This document shows, in pieces, positions 27,001 through 38,900 of a DNA stretch of 64,000 nucleotides. How positions within the stretch are numbered: the first letter of the stretch is position 1; each line of letters begins with the position of its first letter. The stretch is from Onchocerca lupi (Eukaryota; Nematoda; Chromadorea; Rhabditida; Onchocercidae): assembly GCA_028564675.1 (NCBI GenBank), contig JAOVVO010000008.1, positions 186,001 through 250,000 on the forward strand, read 5' to 3'. Made by a program: the position numbers and the translations under genes. The notes below the pieces were generated by a model. It was not told the origin of the DNA and did not search any database. It saw nothing but the letters and a program-made list of their open reading frames with translations.

Positions 27001-30000
27001 GAAATCCGAAAAATAAACTATAAATAAAATGAACTGTAAACATAAAATATAGTATGAATTGTAAATACATCAACATTATCCTTTACTTCTCTTTTTCCAG
27101 TTATACGATAATGACAGTAGTAATTCGGGTGTTACGGTACCTCCACCAATGTATTCAGCACATCATAGTACCGCATGCTATCCACAGTATTTTCCTTCTT
27201 ATGTGCCTCCTGTAAGTTTTCTGAATTATTAACACTGTTTTGCCATTTTCTAGGAAAAGAAATTTCAATAATTTTGAAATATATTTGCTAAAAACTAAAT
27301 TTCTTCTTTTGAAATTTCAAGAATTCAACTTGAAATTTTAGAATTCGTTGTTCATCTCAGATCTTTTTTGGCTTGGAAATTTCACAAAATGTCATTTTTA
27401 ACGTAATCGATTAGGAAGAAAAAATTAACATGTATAACATTTATCCGGAATAATTCGATTGCTTAATTTTGATATTTCAGTTTCAGCCTGATGATAAGCA
27501 GATGCCGGAAAGTTTAGCAAGTTCGTATTTGGGTGGTGCAGGTGATATGATGAGGCGTGAAGATGTTGCTGCACCTCTTCATTTCTATCCTCATCCATTG
27601 CAGGTTTCCGTTTGCATGCACATATAATTTTATGCAAAATTTTCTTCTTTTTGATTGAAATTTAACCGAAATCTTTTCCTTCCTTCTCGAAGTAACTTTT
27701 CCGATGACTACAGTAGTTGAAGAAGTAGCAATCGGGAAAGAGAAAAATCGGGTAAAAAGTTAAGTATATGACGAAATTTAGGAAATATTATAAAGATGCT
27801 TTGTTTCAGAAACAAATAATCAAGGCCTTTCCTTAATTTCATTCTTCATTTGCGTCAAATCTTTTCAAAAAATACGGTAGTTAATAGAAATACAAATCGG
27901 GGAAAAGATCAGATGAAAGGTCAATTATATGATGAATTTTACGGAAATATTATAAATGATTTGTCTTAGAAATGAATGGTCAAGGCCTTATTCCTTTTTT
28001 CTTTCATCATCGATCTTCTTGTCAACATTTCTGATGATAGTTTTGTTTGGATTATTGCAACATGCATGCATGCATGCATGCATGCATGCATCAGCGGTAT
28101 CCTTTTTGTCGTGTGTGTCATTTGATCTGAATATATGTAAATGAAGACGACTGCTTTGAGAAGAAGAAGAAGAAGAAGGTCAAATGATGATTTTTGGTTT
28201 GAGATGAAATGAAATGAAATGAGATGATCGGTTTATTGCTGTTAAATAGCATATTCAGCAGGTGGTTGCAACACTTTAACTTCCTAATATAATCGTTAAA
28301 TAACTGAAAATCTCTCCCTTTTTCTCTTTCTATCCCTCATAACAGTAAAAAATTATTACAATAATTTATCTTTTTAGGGAATATCTTTTTCTTTTTTTTT
28401 AATTTCAAAATTGTTAGAAAAAACTTATCCAACTGAAAAAATTAATTGAATTTTTGCTTTTTTTTTTTTCAATTTAAAATGTCTGTCAAAGTAAATAATA
28501 ATAATTTTTTTTGCAAATGATATTATTGAAATATGTTTATGACAGATAGAAAAAATGACTCATATACTCTACATTATCATATTATCACTTGAAGAATATT
28601 CTTCTTCAAGTTTTATTTATTCAGTACTTTGGTATTGAATTTTCGGAATATAAAAAATCTAGATATTTTAAAAATGAACGTAATTTGGTTTGATATTTCT
28701 AAATAAAATTAAGCTTGAATCAAATATTATCATTAATTAAATAAAAAAGAAATATTCTTGTAAATAAAGAAGAAAATTAAGTGTATTTACTTTAAAAACT
28801 GTACAACTTTTTCCGAAAATTGTAATAAATTTTGATTTTCAAAAAAATTTTTTCCTTTTTCAAATAATCTAAACAATCACAAAGATTATCACCATTGCTT
28901 CTGCATTTTCAATTCTGTGAGAATGACCTTTCGGAGTAATCGTCTCCTTTTTCATGAGTAAGATACCATGTCCCCGTTGTCTGTCACCCGTTTCCTCTCT
29001 CGACCATCGGGAATCCCGCAACATCTGTTCGTCGTTTACGACAACGACTTCCCTTCTTTGTTTCAAAGCTCACTCTGTCATACTCTCCAGTCCTTCCTCT
29101 CCTCATTAAAACTGCTATTTATTTATTTTATGAATGATCCAGAATTGATTTATAGAATGAAATTATGAAAAGAGTCAATTCGAATAAGAAAATATTCAGA
29201 AAAAAAGTGAAATTTTTAAAAATTGGGGAAAAATGAATTGAAGGCATTATGAACATACGTGTACGATAATGAATGATAATCATAATCTCAATTATGATTA
29301 TGATCATATCATCAGTTTGAATATGTTTAGTTAATTCGAAGAAATACTGTAGTTTTCTTGCACTTATGAAGGTGGTTATCAATTTAAAATTCGATGATTG
29401 ATTTGCAATTGTTGACTGCATGAAGAATGTCATGTTCGATCGACTTAACAGAACAAATAAAGAGGGAGTCAATTGTCAATTATCAATTATCACTTTTAAT
29501 TATCAAAAATATACCAAACAAAAAAGCAAACATCTAATAGCTAATTTTAATTGGCAAAAATTATTTCGTGTCACGGGATTCATTTCAAATTACGAAATTC
29601 ATTTTGAATTACGAGATTCATGAGGAATATTTACTTTTTTGGTCAAGAAATTCATTCCCTACCATCAGTGATTTTCTCATCATTGGAAAAGATCATCCAA
29701 CGATCTAAATGTTGGTGTAATAGTTATGTTGTTATGCACTAATTAGCACAATTTATTTCTAAAAGAAAAAAAAAATTTATTTCTGAAAAAAAAATTGTAA
29801 TTTATTCTTAAAAAAAAAGCAAAACAAATATTGCTTATATATTTTGGAATTTCAGTAAGAGAAAAATTCAACAAGTAATTTCATTCTTTTTTTTTTTCTT
29901 TCGTAAATCTGATTTATTCATCTGGAAAATTGTTTTTTTTTTTCTCGCAAATTTTAATTAATTGGCTTAGGAAAGGAAGAAAATTGAAATCACAATTCCG

Positions 30001-33000
30001 ACCAAACAAAAGTGCTTATCATCATTGAAAGAAATGATTGCATCAAATCGTAGAAGCGTTATCATATTAACATTCCTTTCCCATTTATATGACAGTGGTC
30101 ATTCTCATTTCTCTCTTTCGTAGTCACAATCAATCTTCGAGAAGGAGAAAGATTAATTTGATATGCGAGATATATCTCATAATTATCACACCTTTTCATT
30201 TCTCTTATCATTCACTTCTCATTTCTCTTATCATTCACTTCTCATTTCTCTTATCATTTCCAAGCTTCACATCATTTTGCAGAATACCGGCGTGACGAGT
30301 ATCGATGATACGAGGAACGTTGCAGCAGCTGCACCACTCATTCCAACATTGGACTCTTACAATAGTACGAACTTTTCAAATGTTTCTTTTCTTTTTTCTT
30401 CTTTATTTCTTTTCGTGTCAAAAATTTAATTTAAATTGAAGTTGAATATCATTATCTCATCATGGCATAAATTTATGATAGGTAATTTACGATGTTGAAA
30501 TTTCAACAAATTTATTCTATCATTTTGAATAGCTATATGTTAATTGTTTCTGTTGTAAATTTGTGAATGTTTCAAAAATTGAAAAAATTAGCAAAATTTT
30601 CAGCCATGTCATCTATTACGGGACCAGCTACTGTTAGACCAGATTTGGTAAGCGGTGTAGGAGTACCGATATCACGTGATCAATTTGATTATAATGGTAT
30701 ATTAGGTGGTCCTGGTGGCATGAATGGTATGACATCAGCTACCTCTACATCATCATTAGGTACCATCGGAATGGCAACACCTCGAGTTAGTACCAAGAAA
30801 CGATCGAAAAGCGTAAAATTGGATTCAGATGACGATGCCAGATCAAATGATGATCGTGAAGCTGATCGCCGTAGTGCCAACAATGCGCGTGAAAGGTTTT
30901 TTCTCTTTTTTCTTTTTGAATTTAATAATTACAATTCTCGAAAAACTCTTCCTTCTGTAATTTTTTTCCAATTCTTAAAATTATCTTATTTTAAGCCTTT
31001 TCTGTTTCATTTTTCTCGGGAAAGAATGGGAATTGTAACAGATGTTTTATGGAAGTAACCAAAGAAATGATAATAATAATCAAGATAAGGACAGAGTGGT
31101 TTATATTTAATGGCAACATAAATCTTATAAAAATACCTGAAAAGATCTCGGATTATTCCTGCAGAAATCAAATATTTCTGCTATCGGTAATCGTTCACCA
31201 ACAGAGATAATATTTTAATCATCAGATAATTATTTTGTAATTAGTGTTATCATTTGCTTATCTAATGTTAACCATTTATCTGGCAATACTCGTCCACTGT
31301 TTCTAGCCAGATATAATCATGCATATTTTATTTTCTGAAAGGAAGTGTTTAATTAAATTTAACTAGACTGACTTTAATTTATCACATATTAATTAAGATC
31401 ACTGATAAATCTTGATCAAGTATAATTTTTGATTATACTATGATTTTGACAAAATTATAATTTATGCGAAATTCCTGGAATCATATATTTGCATAAATTT
31501 ATGTTTAGATATTTAATTACTGAAGTACGCATATTCAAAGTCATTTCTCAATGAATGAAGTAGTGTTTCCAATCATTCATTTTGCTTATACACTTGAAAA
31601 AATTTCATTGATTATATATCGAATTTGGCTCATTCAGTTCCAGAATTTAATATTATTCAAATTAATTCATTATATGATTAACATAATTTCAGGATTCGGG
31701 TAAAAGATATTAATATGGCATTCAAGGAACTTGGCAAAATGTGTGCTCAACATTTGCAACAAGGTTCTGATAAAACTCAAACGAAATTAGGCGTATTGCA
31801 TCAAGCTGTAGCTGTAATTACCGGACTTGAAGAACAGGTTATTTTGAAAATATTAGATTTAAAAATAGTAAATTTTTTTGTTAGATTTAAAAAAAGAAAA
31901 TTGAATTTAATTATTCAATGATAATGCATAATAACAAGGGGAATTATTGACATTGATGATATTTCTGTACTTTTTTATTTAGGTTTTCATTAGTTTAATT
32001 AGCTAACTTTTTCAAATTTATGAAATTTCTTGCTTTATCAATTTTTCATCCAAAAATTTTCAATAGAACAGCAAAAGATTATTGTGATAAGTGACCTGGG
32101 AAAGTTCAAGATTGCCTGATGGTATTATGCGTCCTTTGACAATTCTTTCATATCCTTTGATATACATGAGTGTCATGCTACTAAATTTAATGAATAATTT
32201 CACAGTTTAAAAAGAAAAAACAAAAAAACAAAAAAAAGACACTTTTTGACGGAATTTCCTTTTCAATTCATTTTGATGAAGCAACTTTCCATTTTTTTTT
32301 TCTCTCCGATACCACAAAAAAAAAAGAAAAAAAAGAAGAGAAACGTGAAAACACAATTTTACGTTATTGCTTCAGATTCGACAGAGGAACTTAAAAAGAA
32401 TGATATTAAAGGAACAGAACGAAGCTATCTTACCTTGTCAAAGTGTGCTTGTTGCGAATCAACCTTCTAGTACCAATGATAGTACCATAGGTAATCTGAA
32501 TCAACCTTCTAGTACCATCATAGCTTATTGGGTACCTCATATTATTAGGGAGGCTGTAAAAATAAATAAATAAATACTTAAATTATATGAAATATTTTGA
32601 TTCAAATATTTTAAATTTTTCATGCTTTTTTTTTTAGGTACGTCAGAGGAATTTGAATCCGAAAGCAGCATGCCTAAAAAGGAGGGAAGAAGAGAAAGTT
32701 ATGCCACCTATTACAGGGTAAATTTTAATTTTTTATAAATCTAAAAATTTTATTTCTATTATTTTTCGAATCATTGAATAAAGCATTCTAAAAGAAAATA
32801 AGGAATGTAAGCATTATAAGTAGCATTCATAATTGAAAGAAGCAAATAATTGTAAAAGAAAAGTTTAAATTATAATAACGAAAATCTAAAAAATGTTTTT
32901 CTATCAGTTCTTTTGCTGAGCGATTTTTTCTTTCTTCTCTCTCTTTAATTCCTTAAAAGTTTCCAATAATTAAAGGTAGAATTGACAAAGATTATATCAG

Positions 33001-34175
33001 AGATAATAACAATGATAAGATAACATTATATTTTCAAAAAATGAAAAATTCTCGGCAAAGAACATTACTAACTAATGAAATTAGGCCCTTCAAACGATTG
33101 ATTTGATTAATGATAAGTTCATATAACTTTTATCTATCTTCTGTCCCAATTAAATGATTAATTATTTTGTACGCTAAATTTATTTTTACTTCTTCATGCA
33201 AATTAACGAAAATCATTAAACCAATCGAATCGATTCCAAAATTTGAAAACTTTCGATATCTGAAAACTGAAAACTTATATACGTCAAACATTACTATTCC
33301 AGAATTAAAGCATTTTTATTTATGTGTGTAACGATCGACATGATCAATTTAGTTTTCAGTTTGTTTGAATAATATTTTTCAATGTATAACTGCGACAATT
33401 ATGCATCAAAAAGGCAATGATATTTGTTTTACAATTTTTATTTTCAATGCTTCAAAAATTGAAGTTTTTTAACCAAAGATTGATAACAAAATTTTCCTGA
33501 ATTTGAATTCCATCTTTTAGCAGAAATTAAACGAGAATTTGCCCAATCTATCATACCAAATATAGCTTAGTTTGTAATATTTCATTTATATCTCAAGTGG
33601 TATTAATATTCAAATTCGTTTCATTGAACATCGATTTTCATAAATTGTCGTAAATATCTATTTTATCACTGATAAAAAGCACTTTGTATGTATACATTAC
33701 AATATAACTAAAGACTTTATTCTATTTAAAATTTTTTAGTATATATATATATTTGTAAACACATAAGTAGTATATGTATTCATATACTTAAGTTTATTTA
33801 ATTCAAATATTAATTATTCATTTAGTCTATGTAAGAAGTTTCTTCTCCTACTATTCACCATATCATAGATGATAGCATTCGTAGAAAAAAGGAAGAATGT
33901 AGCAGATGTAGATGTGACAAAGGAATAACTCAACCAACCTATCATCTCTCAATCGATGTCATCCAATTTTTGACATGCGACAGATGTATCTCAGACGTTT
34001 GTTAACCATTTAAGAATTAGATTTTATAGCATCTTAAAATATCCATAAATGAACAATAAAAAAGAAAGAGAAAGGAATGAAAGATTGTTTCAGGAATGAA
34101 GATTTGAAAGGACGCAGTGGCGCATTTCTACCATCACAGCCAAATTTTTCGGGAACTAATCATTTAAATCAATAA
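21023..34175 (+). CDS. hlh-2: Class I bHLH transcription factor (E protein / Daughterless)
   Basis: Exons: 21023-21211, 26360-26604, 26695-26839, 27101-27211, 27481-27603, 30283-30364, 30604-30895, 31693-31837, 32638-32717, 34094-34175. They keep phase throughout and encode about 497 residues. The N-terminal 300 residues are Ser/Thr/Pro/Tyr-rich and unstructured, as in E-protein activation regions. An acidic/basic stretch (about 355-385) leads into the bHLH: basic region RRSANNARERIRVKD (387-401), helices to about 444, then the class I hallmark NLNPKAACLKRREEEKV. E proteins bind E-box DNA (CANNTG) as homodimers or with tissue-specific bHLH partners in the nucleus. Four CAG sites precede the ATG, the last two bases upstream. 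The frame is open further 5', so an earlier exon is possible. The last exon encodes a 26-residue tail ending in NHLNQ; ATTAAA (34245-34250) may be its polyadenylation signal. An alternative exon lies at 32376-32573. Confidence 0.92.
21212..26359 (+). other. hlh-2 intron 1 (5.1 kb)
   Basis: GTAAGT donor and TTTTAG acceptor. It contains AT-rich low-complexity DNA and an ATC repeat (25618-25672). I see no nested gene on either strand. Confidence 0.7.
27690..28000. repeat. Diverged tandem duplication in hlh-2 intron 5
   Basis: Two copies about 180 bases apart share AAATATTATAAA, then a GCTTTGTTTCAG/GATTTGTCTTAG block, then TCAAGGCCTT. They are old copies with many differences. Confidence 0.6.
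28061..28091. repeat. CATG tetranucleotide repeat
   Basis: About eight uninterrupted copies of CATG, which gives seven overlapping TGCATG hexamers on the hlh-2 sense strand. UGCAUG is the known target of Rbfox-type splicing factors (FOX-1/ASD-1 in C. elegans). Simple repeat expansion is the default explanation. Confidence 0.9.
30197..30264 (+). repeat. Three 23-bp pyrimidine-rich tandem copies before hlh-2 exon 6
   Basis: The unit CATTTCTCTTATCATTCACT plus TCT occurs twice exactly and a third time in part. It ends about 18 bases before the exon 6 acceptor. The copies multiply the polypyrimidine tract and possible branch sites. Confidence 0.85.
32376..32573 (+). CDS. hlh-2: Candidate alternative 3' exon of hlh-2
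   Basis: The acceptor GTTATTGCTTCAG at 32363-32375 joins in phase 0 to exon 8 (...GLEEQ). The frame starts IRQRNLKRM, paralleling VRQRNLNPK of exon 9, so it looks like a duplicated and diverged copy of the post-HLH exon. It runs 65 residues to TAA 32571-32573, with a repeated NQPSST motif. Overlapping AATAAA signals (32561, 32565, 32569) sit at the stop, as expected of a terminal exon. Using it would give about 509 residues and replace the class I tail. As a cassette exon ending before GTACCT at 32532 it would insert 52 in-frame residues. It could also be a dead duplicate. Confidence 0.5.
   Translation: MRQRNLKRMILKEQNEAILPCQSVLVANQPSSTNDSTIGNLNQPSSTIIAYWVPHIIREAVKINK
32718..34093 (+). other. 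hlh-2 last intron
   Basis: The donor is GTAAAT. If the intron is retained, the codon after the Gly is TAA, so a form without the 26-residue tail would arise; AATAAA (32777-32782) would serve it. A Cys-rich open frame (33835-34005) lies inside but does not fit the phase of either flanking exon. Confidence 0.7.
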
Positions 34176-35950
34176 TTAATAATAACAACAGAATGAATGA
34201 GCATTTGCAGAATGCTTTGTCATGTTTCTTTGTGGAAGTTTTTGATTAAATTTCAATTTTCATCTTGTAAAAATCTAATAATTGCTGATCATAATTTGTA
34301 TGTTTTGTGGAAAATTTATTTTGATATTTATGAAAAACTTATTGAAACTGAAATTTTTCGCTCATTATAAATTTTAAATCCTTAGCCAGTCATGATGGAG
34401 TAAAATTGGAAATTTCATGGAATTTGGATGTTCATTTAAATTTGGACATCCTCTATATAATTTGAATTAAATGAATTATCGTATTCATTCATAAAAGAGA
34501 AAGCTGGATAAAGATAGAGTTGACGAAATGAACAAGACTAGAGAAAGTGAATGACCTTTTAAATAATTTTTTGTTATTATCCAAAACAGGAAGGATGTTG
34601 AACTTCGGTAGGAGTGATTATTTTTTTTTTCCTTGTTTTTATCAAAAAAAAAAAAAAAAAAAAAAGATTTGTACAACTTTTGGTTAGTCGTGATAGCATC
34701 ATTTCTGTCGTTATTCATCGTTTATTTAATAGAAATATGAGTGTTTAAAAATTAGTTCGGAATATTGTCATATGAGAGAGTTGTGTGATAAACAGAGAAT
34801 GATAATGGCAAAGGAAAATAGCTTTAGGATGATAAGAAAAAGAAAGAAAATATTTTAGCATTCCTTTGGAATCAGAACATGTTACTACCAATCATTGTGG
34901 CATTAAAACAATAGTGATAAAAAAGGAATGAAGTAGATTCCGAAGGATATATCAATACACTGTTAAAAAATAAAAAAAAAAAAGAAGAAATCCGATCTTT
35001 TATTTTGATCACGAATGTTTTTTTTTCCTTCTCTTTTTTTATCTTATTTTCTGATGTTATTAGTATTTTCGTTGTATCTATTTGAATTTGAGTATTTGCT
35101 GATGACGAATAATGAATATTATCATAATAAGACACTTGTATTTTGAATTTAATTTCCACTCAAATATTTTGGGAAGAAAATTTTGCGGCATTTCTTTTCA
35201 TAACTTTCTTTTTTCCTTTTTTAATTTTGCTATTTCTTTATATACATTCATATATATGTTTTTTCCTCTTCTTTGTTTGGAAACATATCATTGACATAAT
35301 GTTGTGGCTATTTCATCCGAAATTTTATGATCAATTAAAATATCAGTTCGAATGATATATAGATTCCCTTTGCAATTATTATCATTGTAAGAGGAAGTAT
35401 AAATTAAGGTTTAAAAGTTCTCATTTGCAGTTGCAATTTTCCCTTCTTTTTATCACTTCTCTCTTTCTCTTTCTCTATATTATTTATCTTTTTGAGTGAA
35501 TAAAAACCTAATTTACTCATCGATCTAGAACTGAAATTTCTTGGCTATAAACTTAAAATCTAAAATGAAACGTTGTATATACATAAATGTTCAGTACATT
35601 AAGAAATTAATAAGATTTATGACAACAAATCCCAGCGCTAAAATATAGTACAACGGGAACTTGATACCGTAATAAAAATAACATTTGATAATAATAACTT
35701 AATAACAATCAATAAAATTTGTCGAAATTTCAATTTCGATCGCTAATTATAATTTAAATAAGCGTTTTTTTGAAATACTTTCCAATATATATATTTTTAC
35801 ATCAATGATTTGAGATTGCATTCTTTGTATATAACATATAAAAGTCTACGAAAGTTTTCTAAATCATTTAACAACATCTCTCATATGATAGTTCTAGCAG
35901 TCTTAAAATCATCCAGTTTTTTTCTTCAAAATAACTTAATTCCTTTCTCA
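34176..35950. other. Intergenic region between convergent genes
   Basis: 3' flanks of hlh-2 (+) and the RING gene (-). AT-rich, with T/A runs near 34620-34665. No gene is supported. Confidence 0.6.
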
Positions 35951-38900
35951 TCATCGATCCTGATCATCTTGAATGAAAATCTGCAACACATCGACAAGCT
36001 CTTTGTGACAATGTGGACATGAACCACCATCATCACATAATTTCCGAGCTTTCTCATAACATCCAATAACACAACCACAACCATTTCTACCACCAGCAAC
36101 TGCTGACATCTTACCACAATCATTTGTACACAGCAAACAACGATAGATTTTGGGAAACCAAATTTGTGCAACACTTTCAACTGAAAAGCAAATATTTCTT
36201 CTTCATTGACCTTTTTAAAGCTCCGATACATTTATGTTCATAATTTGAGTTTGTTCAGTTCAAACTAAGTAATTAAACTGATTTAAATATTAAAAATTAA
36301 ATAGAAAAACAAAATATAATTATGTATGAAAATTAAACTATTCGGAAAATTCTTCTTTCCTAATTACAACTGAAACAAGGAAGATTTGATGCTTAGCCGA
36401 ATAGAATAATGATAAGGAAAAGAAATTTAAAATTTTATCATTTCCTATTTATCTTATTCTTGTCGTTTATTTTGTTATCAATTTCTTTTATTTAATAATT
36501 GCTTTATCGTTATTACTTTTGATAACAGAACAAATTTTACGTTCGAGATATAGTACTTAAAGAAAAAAAAAATTAAAGACCGTATTTTTAAGAAAAATAA
36601 TAGAATTAAAACATTAAAATTGAATTTGTTTAGGTTCTTAGTTGTTTACATCAAAGGATAATAACGTATTTTAGTAAAAAAAAAAGATTCTGTTGTTGAA
36701 TCTATAGTTTTACTTTTGAAGAAAGACATAATAATAATTGAAAAAAAAAAATGACGAAAAAAATTAAATGAAAAAAATCAAAGGAGAAAAATCAAAATCA
36801 GCAGTTACTAAAGTAAATGTAAAGTAAATATAAAAAGCAAAGTAGGGGTTTTTGTTATTTATGTATTTAATGGATAAAATAAAGCTGCTGAAAGAGGGTA
36901 AGTATGGATTTTTTTTGCTGTTAAATGTTTATTTGTTTTTTTTTTTTTTTTTTTTTTTTGTTGTCCGCGATAGGCTATTTGAAATATTTTTGCTTTTTAT
37001 ATTTACTTCGGATTCTGCATTCACACACACTAATACTAAAAAAATATAACTTTACAAAGAACTATCATATTATTATTATTATTATTCATGCCCCCTTAAC
37101 AAAAGCTTATTATATTATTATTATTAAAAAACAAAATAAACGAACTATGCCAGTATTCAACATAATTAATATGAATGCAAATTACACATCTAAACATTTT
37201 TGAACTTAAAAACTCAAAGTATCTCCTATGAATTATGTCTTCGAGGAAATATATAAAAAAAGAAACGTACTTTTTTTTCGACAAACTGGACATACAACTT
37301 CCTTTGATACAATTTTTGTTTTGTTTCGTTTTCGTTCATACTTTATGTAGTTATCCTTACAAACTTTACAACATACTGCATGATTGCATGGCATTAAAAG
37401 CATATCGATGGGTCGTTCCCAACAAAATGTACATATTGGAGGTGTGACCTGTAACATATAAAAGTAGGTAAAGCTCAGGAGAAAATAAAAATAAGCCAAT
37501 ATTACATAGTATTATTAGAATTTTTCCTTTTTTTGGTAGTGAGAATGGTCAAACAAGAAAGAAAAAAAAAAATTTCACAGGGTTACCCATCAAAATATAC
37601 ACTTGCTTTAACTGCTGAAGCATTTATCTAATTAGTTCTGCTATTTAAAGCAACAATGTTTTTTCGAAAATGTATATCAATGTTATGACATACTTCAACT
37701 ATTTTCGATTTATATCGGAATGAAGAGATCAAATTAGGCATTGTAGAAGTTGAAAAATTATTAAAATGCTAAGGAATTTTTTATTATTGATCATTTTTTC
37801 ATAAAATATTGATTAAATTTTTTACAAAAAAAGAAAAAGCGTAAAGTGGACTTTTAAACTTCGAAAAATATCCAGTGAGATTATAAAATATCAAAAGATA
37901 TAAAATATATATAAAATACCGCGTTGGATGACGCGATTTCAACCAATGGTTTTGTAACTTTTCGTTCTTCTTTGACGACAGCCTTCTTCTGTTTTCTTTG
38001 GGCTATCCATGTAAGCATTTCGAAACGATTTGGAATTGCAATAAAAGGTATGCCCTCCCAAATAAAACACAATAAATAATAAAAAACACAAACAAACATT
38101 CTGAACAATGACCTGGTCCTCATATATTCAGAATGACTTTATAATTTAATCATTATCCATAGCTGGATTATCAAGAAATCTTGCATTCAGATAATAATTT
38201 TTTTCGAAAGTTTTTGAAAACAAATCTCTGATTTATAGGAACATTTAAAAAATCTTTTTTTTTCTATCCAAAATTTGCGTTACTAATTAAACTTTCCATC
38301 TAATTTCTTCTTTTTTAAAAATCAAAACATCAGTTATATATTTCCATTGTTTAAATGAATTTTTAAAGAAATACAAATTGAATAAGAACTTGAAACTAAG
38401 AAATTGATGACTTGGACACCAATGAATTTAAATTAGCTATTCATAAAATTGAATCTATAAAATTAATTCAACTTTTACCTCATCATTAAATATTTCACAG
38501 TTCGCCAGTGCTAAATATAACTTTTCTATTGGATGATTGGGAAGAAAATCGAAATAAATACAAGGTGATGGTGGCAATGAATTGAGACGAAAACAGACAC
38601 CTAAGCGTTTCTCCTCGAATCGTAGAAGTATTCGTAAATAATCATCTAAAACAATATCATTGGAAAATACAAAATAGTAGAATATATTTATTTCAAATAA
38701 ATCAAGATTAAAAGTTAAATTTTGATGAGATGAAGCAGACTAAATCATTTAAAAACTAACATGTGAATGAATTACGTAAAAGAATTTTACTACTAAAAAG
38801 ATTAGTTCTTTCCCAAGAAAATCATATAAGGTTATACCTATGTTCAGTTCTATCATCGTTCGAAGATTGAACTAATCAACTGGACTTTCCGATGACACAA

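Larger units (their letters stand above)
27604..30282 (+). other. hlh-2 intron 5 (2.7 kb)
   Basis: Weak donor GTTTCC. The intron holds a diverged tandem duplication (27690-28000), a CATG repeat (28061-28091), a GC-richer island (28870-29110) and a triplicated pyrimidine tract just before the acceptor (30197-30264). Confidence 0.7.

Noticed and set aside
29128..29472. 114-codon minus-strand frame in hlh-2 intron 5
   Set aside because: Ile/Phe-rich translation of AT-rich DNA with GATAAT repeats; no domain and no splice context.
37060..37130. TTA-rich segment that can fold on itself
   Set aside because: Low-complexity TTA repeats without a stable precursor-like hairpin.
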